Counted from the first letter of the stretch, positions 16,283 through 24,700 are shown. The stretch: 64,000 bases of DNA from an uncultured SAR86 cluster bacterium (GCA_902554355.1 CACDOC010000002.1:21626-85625), one strand, 5' to 3'. Numbers and translations: made by a program. The notes: a model not told the origin generated them from the letters alone.

Positions 16283-17289
16283 AATCCTTTTATACCTAAT
16301 GCCTGTCTTACTTCTTTAATAATTGGCTCGGAAATTGATAAAGCCTTTTCTGAACCGTCTACTAATGTTTTTTCAACAAATGATGGATCTTTAATAATCT
16401 TGTTGTATTCATTTTTAAAGGGTTTTAAAAAGGAACTAAGTTCTTCAAATAAAACTTTTTTTGCTTCTCCCCACGCTATTCCTTCTTGATAAAGCTTCTG
16501 CATTTCGTCAATCTTATCTTTAGGGCTAATTGCCTTGTAAATGTCAAAAATATTAGAATCAGATACTTCTTTAGGCTCTCCGGGTTCAAGTGAATTAGTC
16601 TTAATTTTCATGACCAATTTTCTTAATGCTCCTTCTTCACTAAATATAGGAATAGTATTCTCATAAGATTTACTCATCTTTCTTCCATCAATACCAGGAA
16701 GTACTCCTGTATTTTTATCAATTATTGCTTCAGGTGCTGTGAGTATTTCTCCATAGTGATGATTAAATTTGAGAGCTATATCTCTAGTCATTTCTATATG
16801 TTGTTTCTGATCTTGACCAACTGGAACTGAGTCTGCTTTAAACATTAAAATATCAGCTGCCATCAGAATAGGATAGTTGAAAAGACCCATATTGATGCCC
16901 TTATCAATATCTTCAATTTTCTTTGCTTGATTATCAGATACTGCTGCTTTATAAGCATGTGCTCTATTTAACAACCCCTTTGAAGCTAAACAACTCAAAA
17001 TCCAGGCAAGTTCAAATATATAAGGTATGTCTGATTGTCTATAAAAAATAACTTTTTTCGGATCAAGACCACATGCAAGCCAGCATGCAGCAATATCAAA
17101 ACTAGATTGATGTCTTAATTGCGAATCTGAATTTTTAATTAAAGAGTGATAATCAGCTAAAAATAAAAAAGACATGGTATCTGTTTTTTCACTAGCCTTT
17201 ATAGCAGGCAATATTGCACCTACTAAATTCCCTAAATGAGGATCACCCGTGGTGGTGATTCCTGTTAAAACTCTATGTTCTTTACTCAC
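16279..17289 (-). CDS. trpS: Tryptophan--tRNA ligase
   Basis: Class I aminoacyl-tRNA synthetase (336 aa) that charges tRNA-Trp. The HIGH-type motif is TGDPHLGN (residues 15-21) and the second signature is RKMSKS near residue 205. MNMGLFNYPILMAADILMF-like segments for tryptophan binding are present. The start is GTG, preceded by GGAG with 6-nt spacing. The gene leads an operon with the orphan protein and the MFS transporter, and faces thpR across 86 nt. Confidence 0.95.
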   Translation of the reverse strand: MSKEHRVLTGITTTGDPHLGNLVGAILPAIKASEKTDTMSFLFLADYHSLIKNSDSQLRHQSSFDIAACWLACGLDPKKVIFYRQSDIPYIFELAWILSCLASKGLLNRAHAYKAAVSDNQAKKIEDIDKGINMGLFNYPILMAADILMFKADSVPVGQDQKQHIEMTRDIALKFNHHYGEILTAPEAIIDKNTGVLPGIDGRKMSKSYENTIPIFSEEGALRKLVMKIKTNSLEPGEPKEVSDSNIFDIYKAISPKDKIDEMQKLYQEGIAWGEAKKVLFEELSSFLKPFKNEYNKIIKDPSFVEKTLVDGSEKALSISEPIIKEVRQALGIKGF

Positions 17290-17375
17290 AAAAACTCCGG
17301 TAAGTATTCTAACTCATGTAAAAAATAAAGTACTTGATAAGTAACCTATTTGGATTATTATTTTAACAGTATTTT

Positions 17376-17921
17376 ATGGCAGGAATCTTTTTAGCGCTAA
17401 CTCTAGAAAAGGATCTAAATGATCGATTAATCCACATAAAAAAAGAACTTAAATCTGGCCAATTAGAAGATGCCAACATCTCTTGGATAAGAAATGATCA
17501 CCATCACCTAACAGTTTATTTTGTGGGTGAAATGGAGCCTGAACAAATAAGTCAAATGCATGAGGATATTGGTAAGATTAATCTAACAGGTATTTCTAGA
17601 TCTATAGATATAACTGCTATTTCTTTTTTCCCAAATGAAGATAGTCAGGTGTTGTCAGCTTTAGTTAAACCCAACTCTCACTTACAAGGCTTACATGAAG
17701 AGTTAAAGAATATTGTCGTGAATATAGGGCTAGGAAGTGATTTAAAAGCTTATAGACCTCATATAACATTAGGTCGTTTTAAAGAAAAACATAGACCTCA
17801 ATATGAATTTCAGATGTTTGATGAATCCTTGAAAGGAAAAGTTAACAAATTAGATGTTCTTGAAAGTAGATTTAGTGATGGAAAAACTGAATATAATCTT
17901 TTAAAAAGTTTTGAATTATAA
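17376..17921 (+). CDS. thpR: RNA 2',3'-cyclic phosphodiesterase ThpR (2H family)
   Basis: A 181-aa 2H phosphoesterase that opens 2',3'-cyclic phosphates or joins tRNA halves in vitro (LigT family). Both catalytic H-x-T motifs are visible: HHLTVYFVG near residue 48 and RPHITLGRF near residue 130. The N-terminus MAGIFLALTLEKDLNDRL is family-like. No Shine-Dalgarno is seen before the ATG. It is a single-gene unit, divergent from trpS and convergent with the LOG gene, with a 219-nt gap after it. Confidence 0.92.
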   Translation: MAGIFLALTLEKDLNDRLIHIKKELKSGQLEDANISWIRNDHHHLTVYFVGEMEPEQISQMHEDIGKINLTGISRSIDITAISFFPNEDSQVLSALVKPNSHLQGLHEELKNIVVNIGLGSDLKAYRPHITLGRFKEKHRPQYEFQMFDESLKGKVNKLDVLESRFSDGKTEYNLLKSFEL

Positions 17922-18140
17922 AATCGAAGTTGAAGGGGTCAGTGCGGGTTTATCACTGTGTGGCTAGTACCCTTTCTAACTCACAGATGGCTAACTTTCG
18001 TTAATCCTTTCACCCTTCTTCTTCTGTCCATTTTTTTCCTGATTCGGGTCTCGAGGTCCGATTCTTTCCAAAATATGTCCTAAGTCCAATTTATCAAATT
18101 AATTTTTTATTGCAAGAAAAAAAATAGAAAAATTGAATAA
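17922..18140 (-). other. Non-coding gap with GGA-rich minus strand, unidentified
   Basis: This 219-nt gap lies between two convergent gene ends. On the minus strand GGA occurs seven times between about 18095 and 18005, dense for such AT-rich DNA, after a weak promoter-like TTGCAA...TAAATT. GGA repeats are a mark of CsrA/RsmA-binding RNAs, but I see no terminator with a T-run. A 16-codon frame MDRRRRVKGLTKVSHL with AGGA before its ATG is also present. CAGTG and CACTG arms near 17940-17960 can form a short hairpin. Confidence 0.2.
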
Positions 18141-18722
18141 TCATCTCTCTAGTCTTTTGTACCAATCCTTACCGTCCTTCTTCTGAAAACTTGAAATGAA
18201 ATTAAAGATAACTTCTAAATCTTCAGAGATGAATAATTCTTCAAAAGTGCTCCTTGGTAAAAACCCTTCTTCAACAGCATCTTTTGAGAATTTATATAAA
18301 GATGAATAATAACCATCTACATTGAAAAGTATGATTGGTTTTGAATATAAACCTAATTGGTTCCAAGCTAAGGCTTCAAATAGTTCTTCCCAGGTTCCTA
18401 CTCCTCCAGGTAAAGAGATAATGGCATCAGATAATTCGGCCATTCTGGCTTTCCTTTCATGCATTGAAGAAACAATTTCAAGTTTTGTTAAGCCTTTGTG
18501 CCCAACTTCTATTGCATCCAATTGTTCAGTAATAATTCCTGTTACCTTGGCTCCTTTAGATAAAGCTGCATCTGCTGTAACACCCATTAAACCATTACTG
18601 CCACCTCCATAAACCATAGAAAATTTTTTTTCAGCTAGAGTTTGCCCTAACTTTTTAGCGCATTCTGTATATTCTTTTTTATTTCCAGAAGCTGAACCAG
18701 CATAAACACAAATGGATTTCAT
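18141..18722 (-). CDS. LOG-family (TIGR00730) nucleoside 5'-monophosphate phosphoribohydrolase
   Basis: A 193-aa protein of the Rossmann-fold LOG family, which cleaves cytokinin riboside monophosphates or AMP to base and ribose phosphate. It has YGGGSNGLMG near residue 38 and the family's active-site motif PGGVGTWEELFEALAW near residue 105. The N-terminus MKSICVYAGSASG is standard. In bacteria the true role is often nucleotide salvage or housekeeping. It is divergent from the DsbA-like gene, with 43 nt between them. Confidence 0.93.
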   Translation of the reverse strand: MKSICVYAGSASGNKKEYTECAKKLGQTLAEKKFSMVYGGGSNGLMGVTADAALSKGAKVTGIITEQLDAIEVGHKGLTKLEIVSSMHERKARMAELSDAIISLPGGVGTWEELFEALAWNQLGLYSKPIILFNVDGYYSSLYKFSKDAVEEGFLPRSTFEELFISEDLEVIFNFISSFQKKDGKDWYKRLER

Positions 18723-18752
18723 AATTCATTCCTCAACAACAACTATATCACC

Positions 18753-18758
18753 TATAAT
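18753..18758 (+). promoter_or_regulatory. Perfect -10 hexamer placed for a leaderless mRNA
   Basis: TATAAT is followed by 7 nt and then the ATG of the DsbA-like gene, so transcription would begin at or next to the start codon. No Shine-Dalgarno is present and no good -35 is seen. Prediction from spacing only. Confidence 0.5.
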
Positions 18759-18765
18759 TATTTAA

Positions 18766-19419
18766 ATGGATACCTTAAAGATAGATATTGTTTCAGATAT
18801 TGTTTGCCCTTGGTGTGTTATAGGGTTTCAAAATTTAAAGGCAGCTATGGATGAACTTCAATCAGAATTAAAGTTTGAAATATTTTGGAAACCCTATGAA
18901 TTACATCCTGAAATACCTCAAGAAGGTTATGACAAAAAACTATATATGCAGCAAAAGTTTGGTTCTTCTAATACAAGATCACCCTATGAAGAAATTACTA
19001 AAGTGGGTGAATCTATTGGTTTTGAGTTTAACTTTTCGAAAACTAAGAGAATACCAAATACTTTTATGGCTCATCGTCTTTTGTGGAAAGCTGAACAATG
19101 TAACTTGCAGACCGAATTATCTGAGGCTCTTTTTAAAGCATACTTTACTGATGGTTTAGATATAGGTACCAAAGAAATTCTCTCTAACATATCTCATTCA
19201 GTAGGCATGAATAAAGAAAATACAATTTCTTTCTTAGAATCAAAAGAAGGTGGACAAGAAGTAGCTGACCTTGAACTGGATTTTATTGAAAGAAGTATTG
19301 GGGCTGTTCCTACTTATTTTATAAATGACAAATACATCATTCAAGGTGGTCAAGAGCCTGAAACTTTTGTATCTTTTTTAAGAAAGATAATTCAAAAAGA
19401 AAATGCAGCTCATAAATAA
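18766..19419 (+). CDS. DsbA-family oxidoreductase (FrnE-like)
   Basis: A 217-aa thioredoxin-fold protein with the active-site motif DIVCPWCVIG near residue 10, an inserted helical domain, and the cis-proline segment GAVPTYFINDKYIIQGGQ near residue 183. This layout fits the DsbA/FrnE group, which is cytosolic and related to 2-hydroxychromene-2-carboxylate isomerases. No signal peptide is present. Substrate is unknown; disulfide handling or glutathione-linked isomerisation are possible. The 2OG-oxygenase gene starts 17 nt before its end, so they are co-transcribed. Confidence 0.9.
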   Translation: MDTLKIDIVSDIVCPWCVIGFQNLKAAMDELQSELKFEIFWKPYELHPEIPQEGYDKKLYMQQKFGSSNTRSPYEEITKVGESIGFEFNFSKTKRIPNTFMAHRLLWKAEQCNLQTELSEALFKAYFTDGLDIGTKEILSNISHSVGMNKENTISFLESKEGGQEVADLELDFIERSIGAVPTYFINDKYIIQGGQEPETFVSFLRKIIQKENAAHK

Positions 19420-20029
19420 CAAGAAACTATCTAAGGCTAAAGTTAATAAGGAATTTTTTCCCTTTTTTCATGTAGACAATATATTCTTGGATAATATTGA
19501 TACTCAATCAGTTATTGATGATTTCCCAAGCATTACTGATGGAGGGAGTTTCCATGTAAGCGCAGTTCCTTCAGGAAAGTTAATCAAACAACTTGTTAAT
19601 GAATTAGAAAGTGATGAGATTAAAGCAATCTTAGAAACACAATTTAATGTTAATTTAGATGAAGCTAAAGTAGCTACGACGTTAAGAGGCTACTCTCGAA
19701 AAAAAGATGGAAAAATACATACTGACTCAAAAACAAAAATATTAACAATTCTCTTATATCTTAATAAGGATTGGGAGGAGAGTAATGGAAACCTTAGATT
19801 ATTAAAAGAAAACAATAACTTAAAAGATTATATTAAAGAAATTCCTTGTTCATTTGGGAGCTTAGTTGCTTTTAAAGTAACTGGTAATTGTTGGCACGGT
19901 TTTAAAGCTTATGAAGGTAAAAGGCTTTCTATTCAACTTAACTATATTTATCCAGAAGCTCTTAGGACCCATAACTTAAGACATAAATTTAGCTCTGGTT
20001 TAAAATCTATTTTTAAAAAGAAAACGTAG
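19403..20029 (+). CDS. 2-oxoglutarate/Fe(II) oxygenase, prolyl-4-hydroxylase-like
   Basis: A 208-aa protein with a double-stranded beta-helix pattern: the iron ligands appear as HTD in GKIHTDSKTKILTILLYLN near residue 112 and a distal histidine in NCWHGFK near residue 172, followed by RLSIQLNYIY with the arginine expected to bind 2-oxoglutarate. The target is unknown. It lies between the DsbA-like gene and heptosyltransferase I, and oxygenases of this type are often found near surface-polysaccharide genes, so a sugar- or protein-modifying role in the envelope is a guess. Confidence 0.82.
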   Translation: MQLINNKKLSKAKVNKEFFPFFHVDNIFLDNIDTQSVIDDFPSITDGGSFHVSAVPSGKLIKQLVNELESDEIKAILETQFNVNLDEAKVATTLRGYSRKKDGKIHTDSKTKILTILLYLNKDWEESNGNLRLLKENNNLKDYIKEIPCSFGSLVAFKVTGNCWHGFKAYEGKRLSIQLNYIYPEALRTHNLRHKFSSGLKSIFKKKT

Positions 20030-20037
20030 GAAAAATT

Positions 20038-21003
20038 CTGAAAGTACTGATTATTAAATTAACTTCTATGGGAGATCTCATGCATGCCCTGCCTGCTTTA
20101 ACAGAAGCAAAAGAGTATATAAAGGATATAAGTTTTGATTGGGTAGTAGATAAAAATTTTGCATCAGTTCCCTCTTGGCATCCTTTAGTTAATGAAATTA
20201 TTACTACTGATCATAGAAATTGGAAAAAACAATTATTTTCTAAAAACTCTAGAAAATCATTAAAGAGCGTAATTAATCATGTCAATGAAAATAGCTATGA
20301 TCTAGTTGTAGATATGCAAAACAATCTAAAAAGTGCTTTTATCTCATATTCAATTAACCATGATGTAGTCGGTATGGATGCAAAAAGTGCAAGAGAGTAC
20401 CCTGCCCACTTGGCCTATACTAGAAGAATTTATGTAGATAAAAAATTGCATGCAATCCAGAGACAAAAGAAACTTCTAGGAGAAGCCCTAAATTATGAGT
20501 CGAAAGATAGTTGCGTTGAATACGGAACCGAGTCTTATAAATTCAATAAACCAAAAATAGAATTACCTACTAAATATTATGTTCTGGTTCAAAATGCTAG
20601 TTGGCCTACAAAGCAGTGGTCAATAAGTAAGTGGCAACAATTAGTCAAATATCTTGAAGATCAAAATATACCTATGTTATTTCCTTCTGGAAACTTAGAA
20701 GAAATTAAAAGAGCTAAAGAAATTTGTTCCGTTTCTAGAATGGCTCAAGCAATTGACCTAATGCCTTTAAACGAAATAGCTTACATTATTAAAAATGCTA
20801 CTCTTTGTATTTGTTCTGATACTGGTTTAGCTCATTTATCTGCATTAACCGGAACACCTTCAATTACTCTCTATGGACCTACTAAGACCTCTTTAATAGG
20901 TACAACCGGAATTAACCAGAGGCACTTAGTTGGTGAAAATGAAGATATAAATTTAATATCAGTTACTGATGTTATAAATGAATTAGAAAATACAATAAAT
21001 TAG
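20038..21003 (+). CDS. waaC: ADP-heptose:LPS heptosyltransferase I (WaaC-like) with non-ATG start
   Basis: Glycosyltransferase family 9 enzyme that adds the first heptose to Kdo-lipid A. The ORF track starts at the ATG at 20068, but that is the internal methionine of the conserved LTSMGDLMHALPALTEA motif. In frame upstream, codons from CTG (20038) give LKVLIIKLTSMGD, restoring the first beta strand of the GT-B fold and a length of 321 aa, as in E. coli WaaC (319). AGGA lies 6 nt before this CTG and 3 nt before an ATT codon at 20035. FDWVVDKNFASVPSWHP and the C-terminal SDTGLAHLSALTGTPSITLYGPT support WaaC. The start codon is therefore CTG or ATT. Confidence 0.87.
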   Translation: MKVLIIKLTSMGDLMHALPALTEAKEYIKDISFDWVVDKNFASVPSWHPLVNEIITTDHRNWKKQLFSKNSRKSLKSVINHVNENSYDLVVDMQNNLKSAFISYSINHDVVGMDAKSAREYPAHLAYTRRIYVDKKLHAIQRQKKLLGEALNYESKDSCVEYGTESYKFNKPKIELPTKYYVLVQNASWPTKQWSISKWQQLVKYLEDQNIPMLFPSGNLEEIKRAKEICSVSRMAQAIDLMPLNEIAYIIKNATLCICSDTGLAHLSALTGTPSITLYGPTKTSLIGTTGINQRHLVGENEDINLISVTDVINELENTIN

Positions 21004-21012
21004 TTTGTAAGA

Positions 21013-21453
21013 TTACCAGACGTATTCGTCTTCCTTTAAGAACTTTAATATTTCTTTATATTTTGAGTGAGGTGTTTTTAAAAGAGTTTCAATTTGTTTA
21101 ATTCTAACTTCCCAAGTGGCTCTTATGTGCTTTTCTAGATCCTTCGAAGGATAATATCGTTTAATCCTTTTATCCTTACCTTTTTTTATATAGAAGAAAC
21201 CTTTATCTAAGAGTACCTTGATATATCTTTCAATAGACTTGTCGCTTAAATTTGTTTGGCTTTTTAAGTCAGATGCAATAAAAAAACCTTTTTTTCTAAA
21301 GGCAATCTCGCTAATAATAAATAGAACCGTGTATCTTTGATCAAATAAATATATCTCAGGTATACCTAACTTTTTTACATTTTCATCTAGAATTAGTCTA
21401 ACTTCAGTAGACTCTTTAATGTGAGTTAAATATTCATTGTAAATTGTACTCAT
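21013..21453 (-). CDS. Predicted winged-helix (MarR-like) DNA-binding protein
   Basis: A 146-aa protein whose middle reads as a winged helix: LFIISEIAFRKKGFFIASDLKSQTNLSDKSIERYIKVLL, then FFYIKKGKDKRIKRYYPS as the wing, then a basic C-terminal helix. This layout resembles MarR-type regulators, though similarity is by pattern only. It is divergent from the bacterioferritin-like gene, whose promoter region it shares, so it could control that gene or itself. It converges on waaC with 9 nt between them. Confidence 0.65.
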   Translation of the reverse strand: MSTIYNEYLTHIKESTEVRLILDENVKKLGIPEIYLFDQRYTVLFIISEIAFRKKGFFIASDLKSQTNLSDKSIERYIKVLLDKGFFYIKKGKDKRIKRYYPSKDLEKHIRATWEVRIKQIETLLKTPHSKYKEILKFLKEDEYVW

Positions 21454-21525
21454 AATAAAATTTAAGATACAGATAGAGGTAAAAATTAATTTTAAATTTT
21501 AGCTTAAAGTGATCAATTTTTAAAC

Positions 21526-21544
21526 AAGAATGATTATTATTGTC
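21526..21544. promoter_or_regulatory. Candidate Fur box before the bacterioferritin-like gene
   Basis: The 19-mer aagaatgattattattgtc matches 14 of 19 positions of the classical Fur consensus GATAATGATAATCATTATC, with the core AATGATTATTATT matching 11 of 13. It lies 67 nt before the ferritin-like start and between two divergent genes. AT-rich DNA raises the chance of a random match. Confidence 0.35.
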
Positions 21545-21610
21545 TCCTACATTCTCAATAGAATTTATGTATCACATTTTTGATATTATTCGATCCTAAA
21601 GAGATCAAAA

Positions 21611-22051
21611 ATGGAAAATAATAAACTTAATACACTAAAAGTAACTGATATTCTTAATAAAATTATGGAATATGAATTAGCTGGAGTAGTTAGATATACA
21701 CACTACTCTCTAATGATTGCTGGCCCTCATCGTTTACCAATTGTTGAATTTTTAAAAGAACAGGCAAATGAATCCCTGCTTCACGCTCAACAAGCAGGTG
21801 AACTATTAACTGGTCTTGATGGTCACCCAAGTCAAAAGATTGCAGAGATAGTTGAAACAAATAACCATTCTATAAAAGATATTCTACAAGAAAGTTTAGC
21901 TCACGAATTAAATGCACTTGGTTTATATAAAGAGTTGTTAAATGAAGTTGAAGGATCTTCAGTTTATCTAGAAGAATACGCAAGAGGTTTAATTGGTCAA
22001 GAAGAACAGCACCAGTTAGAGCTTAAAAAGATGTTAAAAGATTTTAGCTAA
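21611..22051 (+). CDS. Bacterioferritin-like ferroxidase/iron-storage protein
   Basis: A 146-aa four-helix ferritin-like protein. Iron-ligand patterns are visible in each helix: MEYELAGVVRYTHY near residue 17, EQANESLLHAQQAGELL near 47, ESLAHELNALGLYKELL near 95, and GLIGQEEQHQLELKKML near 128. It therefore likely oxidises and stores iron or detoxifies iron and peroxide. A Shine-Dalgarno-like AAAGAGA precedes the ATG. No methionine suited for bacterioferritin haem binding is obvious, so it may be a haem-free member or belong to a Dps-like branch. Confidence 0.83.
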   Translation: MENNKLNTLKVTDILNKIMEYELAGVVRYTHYSLMIAGPHRLPIVEFLKEQANESLLHAQQAGELLTGLDGHPSQKIAEIVETNNHSIKDILQESLAHELNALGLYKELLNEVEGSSVYLEEYARGLIGQEEQHQLELKKMLKDFS

Positions 22052-22057
22052 TTAAAG

Positions 22058-22149
22058 TGGCGGATAGTGAGGGATTCGAACCCCCGAAGGGTTTGACCCC
22101 TTGCCGGTTTTCAAGACCGGTGCATTCAACCAGACTCTGCCAACTATCC
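22058..22149 (-). tRNA. tRNA-Ser(UGA)
   Basis: The minus strand folds as a class II tRNA: acceptor stem GGATAGT/ACTATCC, discriminator G and encoded CCA, anticodon stem-loop CCGGTC-TTGAAAA-CCGG with anticodon TGA, a long variable arm AAGGGGTCAAACCCCTT, and the T-loop GTTCGAATC. The acceptor pairs at all seven positions. It reads serine UCA codons, frequent in this AT-rich genome. TACAAT about 25 nt upstream may be its -10. Confidence 0.97.
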
Positions 22150-22207
22150 TTTCTTAAGTCTTAATTTCGAGCATTGTACTATAAAGCCTAATCAATTATT
22201 AAATTGA

Positions 22208-22981
22208 TTACTTTCTAGAAAAGTTAGGTTGTCTTCGCTCTAAAGAAGAAGCAATCCCTTCTTTAAAATCTTCAGTTTTCTGTAATCTAATTTGCTCAGA
22301 TAATTCCCAAGCTACAACCTTTTCTACTTGATCTGCAAGATCTCCTTTTACAGTAGATCTAATGGATTCTACTGCCATAGGTGCTGAACTAGCTATTTCT
22401 GAAGCAAATCTGATTGATTCTTCAAGCAATGAATCTTTAGTAGTAATTTTGTCTACTAATCCCATTTTAAAAGCTTCTTCTCCTTTTACCCTTCTAGCTG
22501 TGTAGAGCATGTCAGCGGAATGCTGGATACCAACGACTCTTGGTAAAGTTACTGAGCTACCAAAACCTTGATGGAAACCAAGTTTGGAAAAATTTGCGCT
22601 GAACTTAGCTTCTGGACAAGCTATTCTAAAGTCAGCAGACAAAGCAAGGCCCAACCCTCCCCCAACTGCAGCACCTTGGATTACTGCTATAACTGGTTTG
22701 TTTGTTCTGAATAATCTAACTGCTTGGTCATAGAGTTTTGAATAAGGATGAGATTTATCATGCATATCTTTATCTTCGCCAAAATTTGCACCTGCACAAA
22801 AATTCTTACCTTCAGAACATAATAAGATAACTCTGCATTCATCAACATTATCGAGTTCTTCGTATGCATCGGCAATTTGTTGAATTAGATACGAATCAAA
22901 AAAATTATTTGGAGGTCTATGAATTGTTATTTTTGCAATATAATTGCTAAGTTCAATCGAGATATCATCATAATCTTTCAT
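22208..22981 (-). CDS. Enoyl-CoA hydratase/isomerase family protein
   Basis: A 257-aa crotonase-fold enzyme. The first oxyanion-hole segment is EGKNFCAGANFGED near residue 57 and the second is IQGAAVGGGLGLALSADFRIA near residue 100. The C-terminal LERRQPNFSRK is typical of the fold. The usual glutamate pair of hydratases is not clear, so the exact reaction (hydration, isomerisation or other) is open. It starts 2 nt after the alkylsulfatase-like gene, so it is its operon partner. Confidence 0.88.
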   Translation of the reverse strand: MKDYDDISIELSNYIAKITIHRPPNNFFDSYLIQQIADAYEELDNVDECRVILLCSEGKNFCAGANFGEDKDMHDKSHPYSKLYDQAVRLFRTNKPVIAVIQGAAVGGGLGLALSADFRIACPEAKFSANFSKLGFHQGFGSSVTLPRVVGIQHSADMLYTARRVKGEEAFKMGLVDKITTKDSLLEESIRFASEIASSAPMAVESIRSTVKGDLADQVEKVVAWELSEQIRLQKTEDFKEGIASSLERRQPNFSRK

Positions 22982-22983
22982 TT

Positions 22984-24687
22984 TTAGCTCCTTACACTTG
23001 AGAATAAAGACAATAAATCAGATTTACTGCCATTTACTTTAATAGAACCAGTTACCATAGAAATAGGTAGGCTTTTAAAACCAGTTAGCACGGCTTTCAT
23101 ATCTTCTTCTTTAGCTAAAACTTGTACACTTGAACCAGCCACCTCAAAAGGCTGAATCTCTAATACACCCTTTCTTAAAAACAATGAGAACTTTTTACCG
23201 GTATCAGTAAATTGGAATAAGAGTTGAATATCTTTTTCAATCGATTTCTCAGGTACAACACTTACCTTCAATATTTCTAACATGGCTTCAATGGGATACT
23301 TATTGATCGATTCTTGCGTAGGCGCTAATAAATTATTTTGCTTATAGTTCTCGTCTAATAATGCAGCACTACTTAAGTAGAAATATCTTGAATTGGGGTT
23401 ACTTTCTCTTTCTCCTAATGCCTGTAAACATGATTGTCTTAAAATATTTGTTTCTTTATTGTTTGGTTTAGTTAGTAGTAAATAATCAGTAAGTTGTAAG
23501 GCCCATTGGTATTGTTCTTTCTTAAAAGATTCTTCTGCAATACTGAATAACTTTTCCCATCCCCCAGCAAGGGCAATAATATTATTAGCTTCTTCCATTC
23601 GTGGTAACGGCTTTAGGGTAGATGGATTGCCGTCAAACCAGCCTAAGTAGCCTGAAAAAACATTTCTTGCAGACCATTCTGGAGAACCATAAAACTCCTT
23701 TAAGAAAGGGGAATCACCTAAATGTTTTGGTAAAGAAATTTTTTCAGCTATTTCATCAGGACCCATACCAAGATTCATCATCCTTATGGTCTGATCATGG
23801 ACATATTGAATACCATCCCTGTAAGTGGTTAATGTTTTATAAATCTCTTCTTTTCCAGAAATAGGTCTTGTGTGGCTTGGAATGAGGTGCTCAGGTTCAA
23901 GATATCTCATCATATCTATACTATTTACCCAACCTGCCAGATCTCTATAAGGAGTGCCTCTAATTGTATAAAGATTAGGAAAAGTCTTATAAAAGTTATC
24001 ACCAGGAAATAAAGCTTTTTTATCTGGCAACCAAACAAACAACTGATCATTTGTCTCTCCTGGAGCATGGTATAAGACTACTTTTATACCCGAAACTTCG
24101 AACTCTAATTTATCTTCAAAAACTTTAGTGGGGTAAAGTAAACCAGGCGTCCTTCCATCCTTTCCAATCTCTAAAAAGGGTCCAATACCATTGTTTTCTA
24201 CATCTTCGTTAGGCAGAACATTTCCAAACATCTTTCCAGATCTTGAAGAAATTATTGGCCTTAATATTCCTATTACTCTTGAAATATATTTTTCTGTTGA
24301 AGAATGCGCATATATTTCAGGATCTGAATCTTCAGCAAATACAGAAGCTCCATAAACATGATCACCATGATTATGTGTGTATATAATTGCAGAAATAGGG
24401 TTAGGGTTGATCAATTCAAAAATTTCTTTGACTTCTCTTGCCGTTTCTACTGTTCCAGTTGTATCTATGATTATGTTGGAATCTTCTCCTTCAACCATCA
24501 TTGCGTTAGCTAAAGCAAAACCTATCGCCATGTGTACGCCATCCGTAACTTCGATTACTTCTTTTTGGAATTCAGAGGTATGTTGTATTAAGTCTTCTGG
24601 TGTTGAGGGAAGAGAAGTTTCTATTTCTATTTCTTCACTGCAACTAATTAAGATAAAAAAGAATAGTAAATAGATATAAATTTTCAT
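22984..24687 (-). CDS. Alkylsulfatase-like metallo-beta-lactamase-fold lipoprotein
   Basis: A 567-aa predicted lipoprotein: the first 16 residues are hydrophobic and end in the lipobox LISC. The zinc-binding motif THNHGDHVYG is near residue 103, and EHLIPSHTRPI supplies a later histidine. The segment SARNVFSGYLGWFDGNPSTL near residue 341 matches the dimerisation domain of SdsA-type alkylsulfatases, and the last ~110 residues look like the SCP2-like C-terminal domain. This family cleaves alkyl sulfates to alcohol and sulfate. Known members are secreted or periplasmic but usually not lipid-anchored. The enoyl-CoA hydratase gene follows at 2 nt. Confidence 0.85.
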   Translation of the reverse strand: MKIYIYLLFFFILISCSEEIEIETSLPSTPEDLIQHTSEFQKEVIEVTDGVHMAIGFALANAMMVEGEDSNIIIDTTGTVETAREVKEIFELINPNPISAIIYTHNHGDHVYGASVFAEDSDPEIYAHSSTEKYISRVIGILRPIISSRSGKMFGNVLPNEDVENNGIGPFLEIGKDGRTPGLLYPTKVFEDKLEFEVSGIKVVLYHAPGETNDQLFVWLPDKKALFPGDNFYKTFPNLYTIRGTPYRDLAGWVNSIDMMRYLEPEHLIPSHTRPISGKEEIYKTLTTYRDGIQYVHDQTIRMMNLGMGPDEIAEKISLPKHLGDSPFLKEFYGSPEWSARNVFSGYLGWFDGNPSTLKPLPRMEEANNIIALAGGWEKLFSIAEESFKKEQYQWALQLTDYLLLTKPNNKETNILRQSCLQALGERESNPNSRYFYLSSAALLDENYKQNNLLAPTQESINKYPIEAMLEILKVSVVPEKSIEKDIQLLFQFTDTGKKFSLFLRKGVLEIQPFEVAGSSVQVLAKEEDMKAVLTGFKSLPISMVTGSIKVNGSKSDLLSLFSSVRS

Positions 24688-24700
24688 TAATTGAATTATA

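Noticed and set aside
18005-18060. Short frame MDRRRRVKGLTKVSHL with a ribosome site on the minus strand
   Set aside because: Only 16 codons and no context; the arginine cluster recalls a Tat signal but there is nothing downstream in frame.
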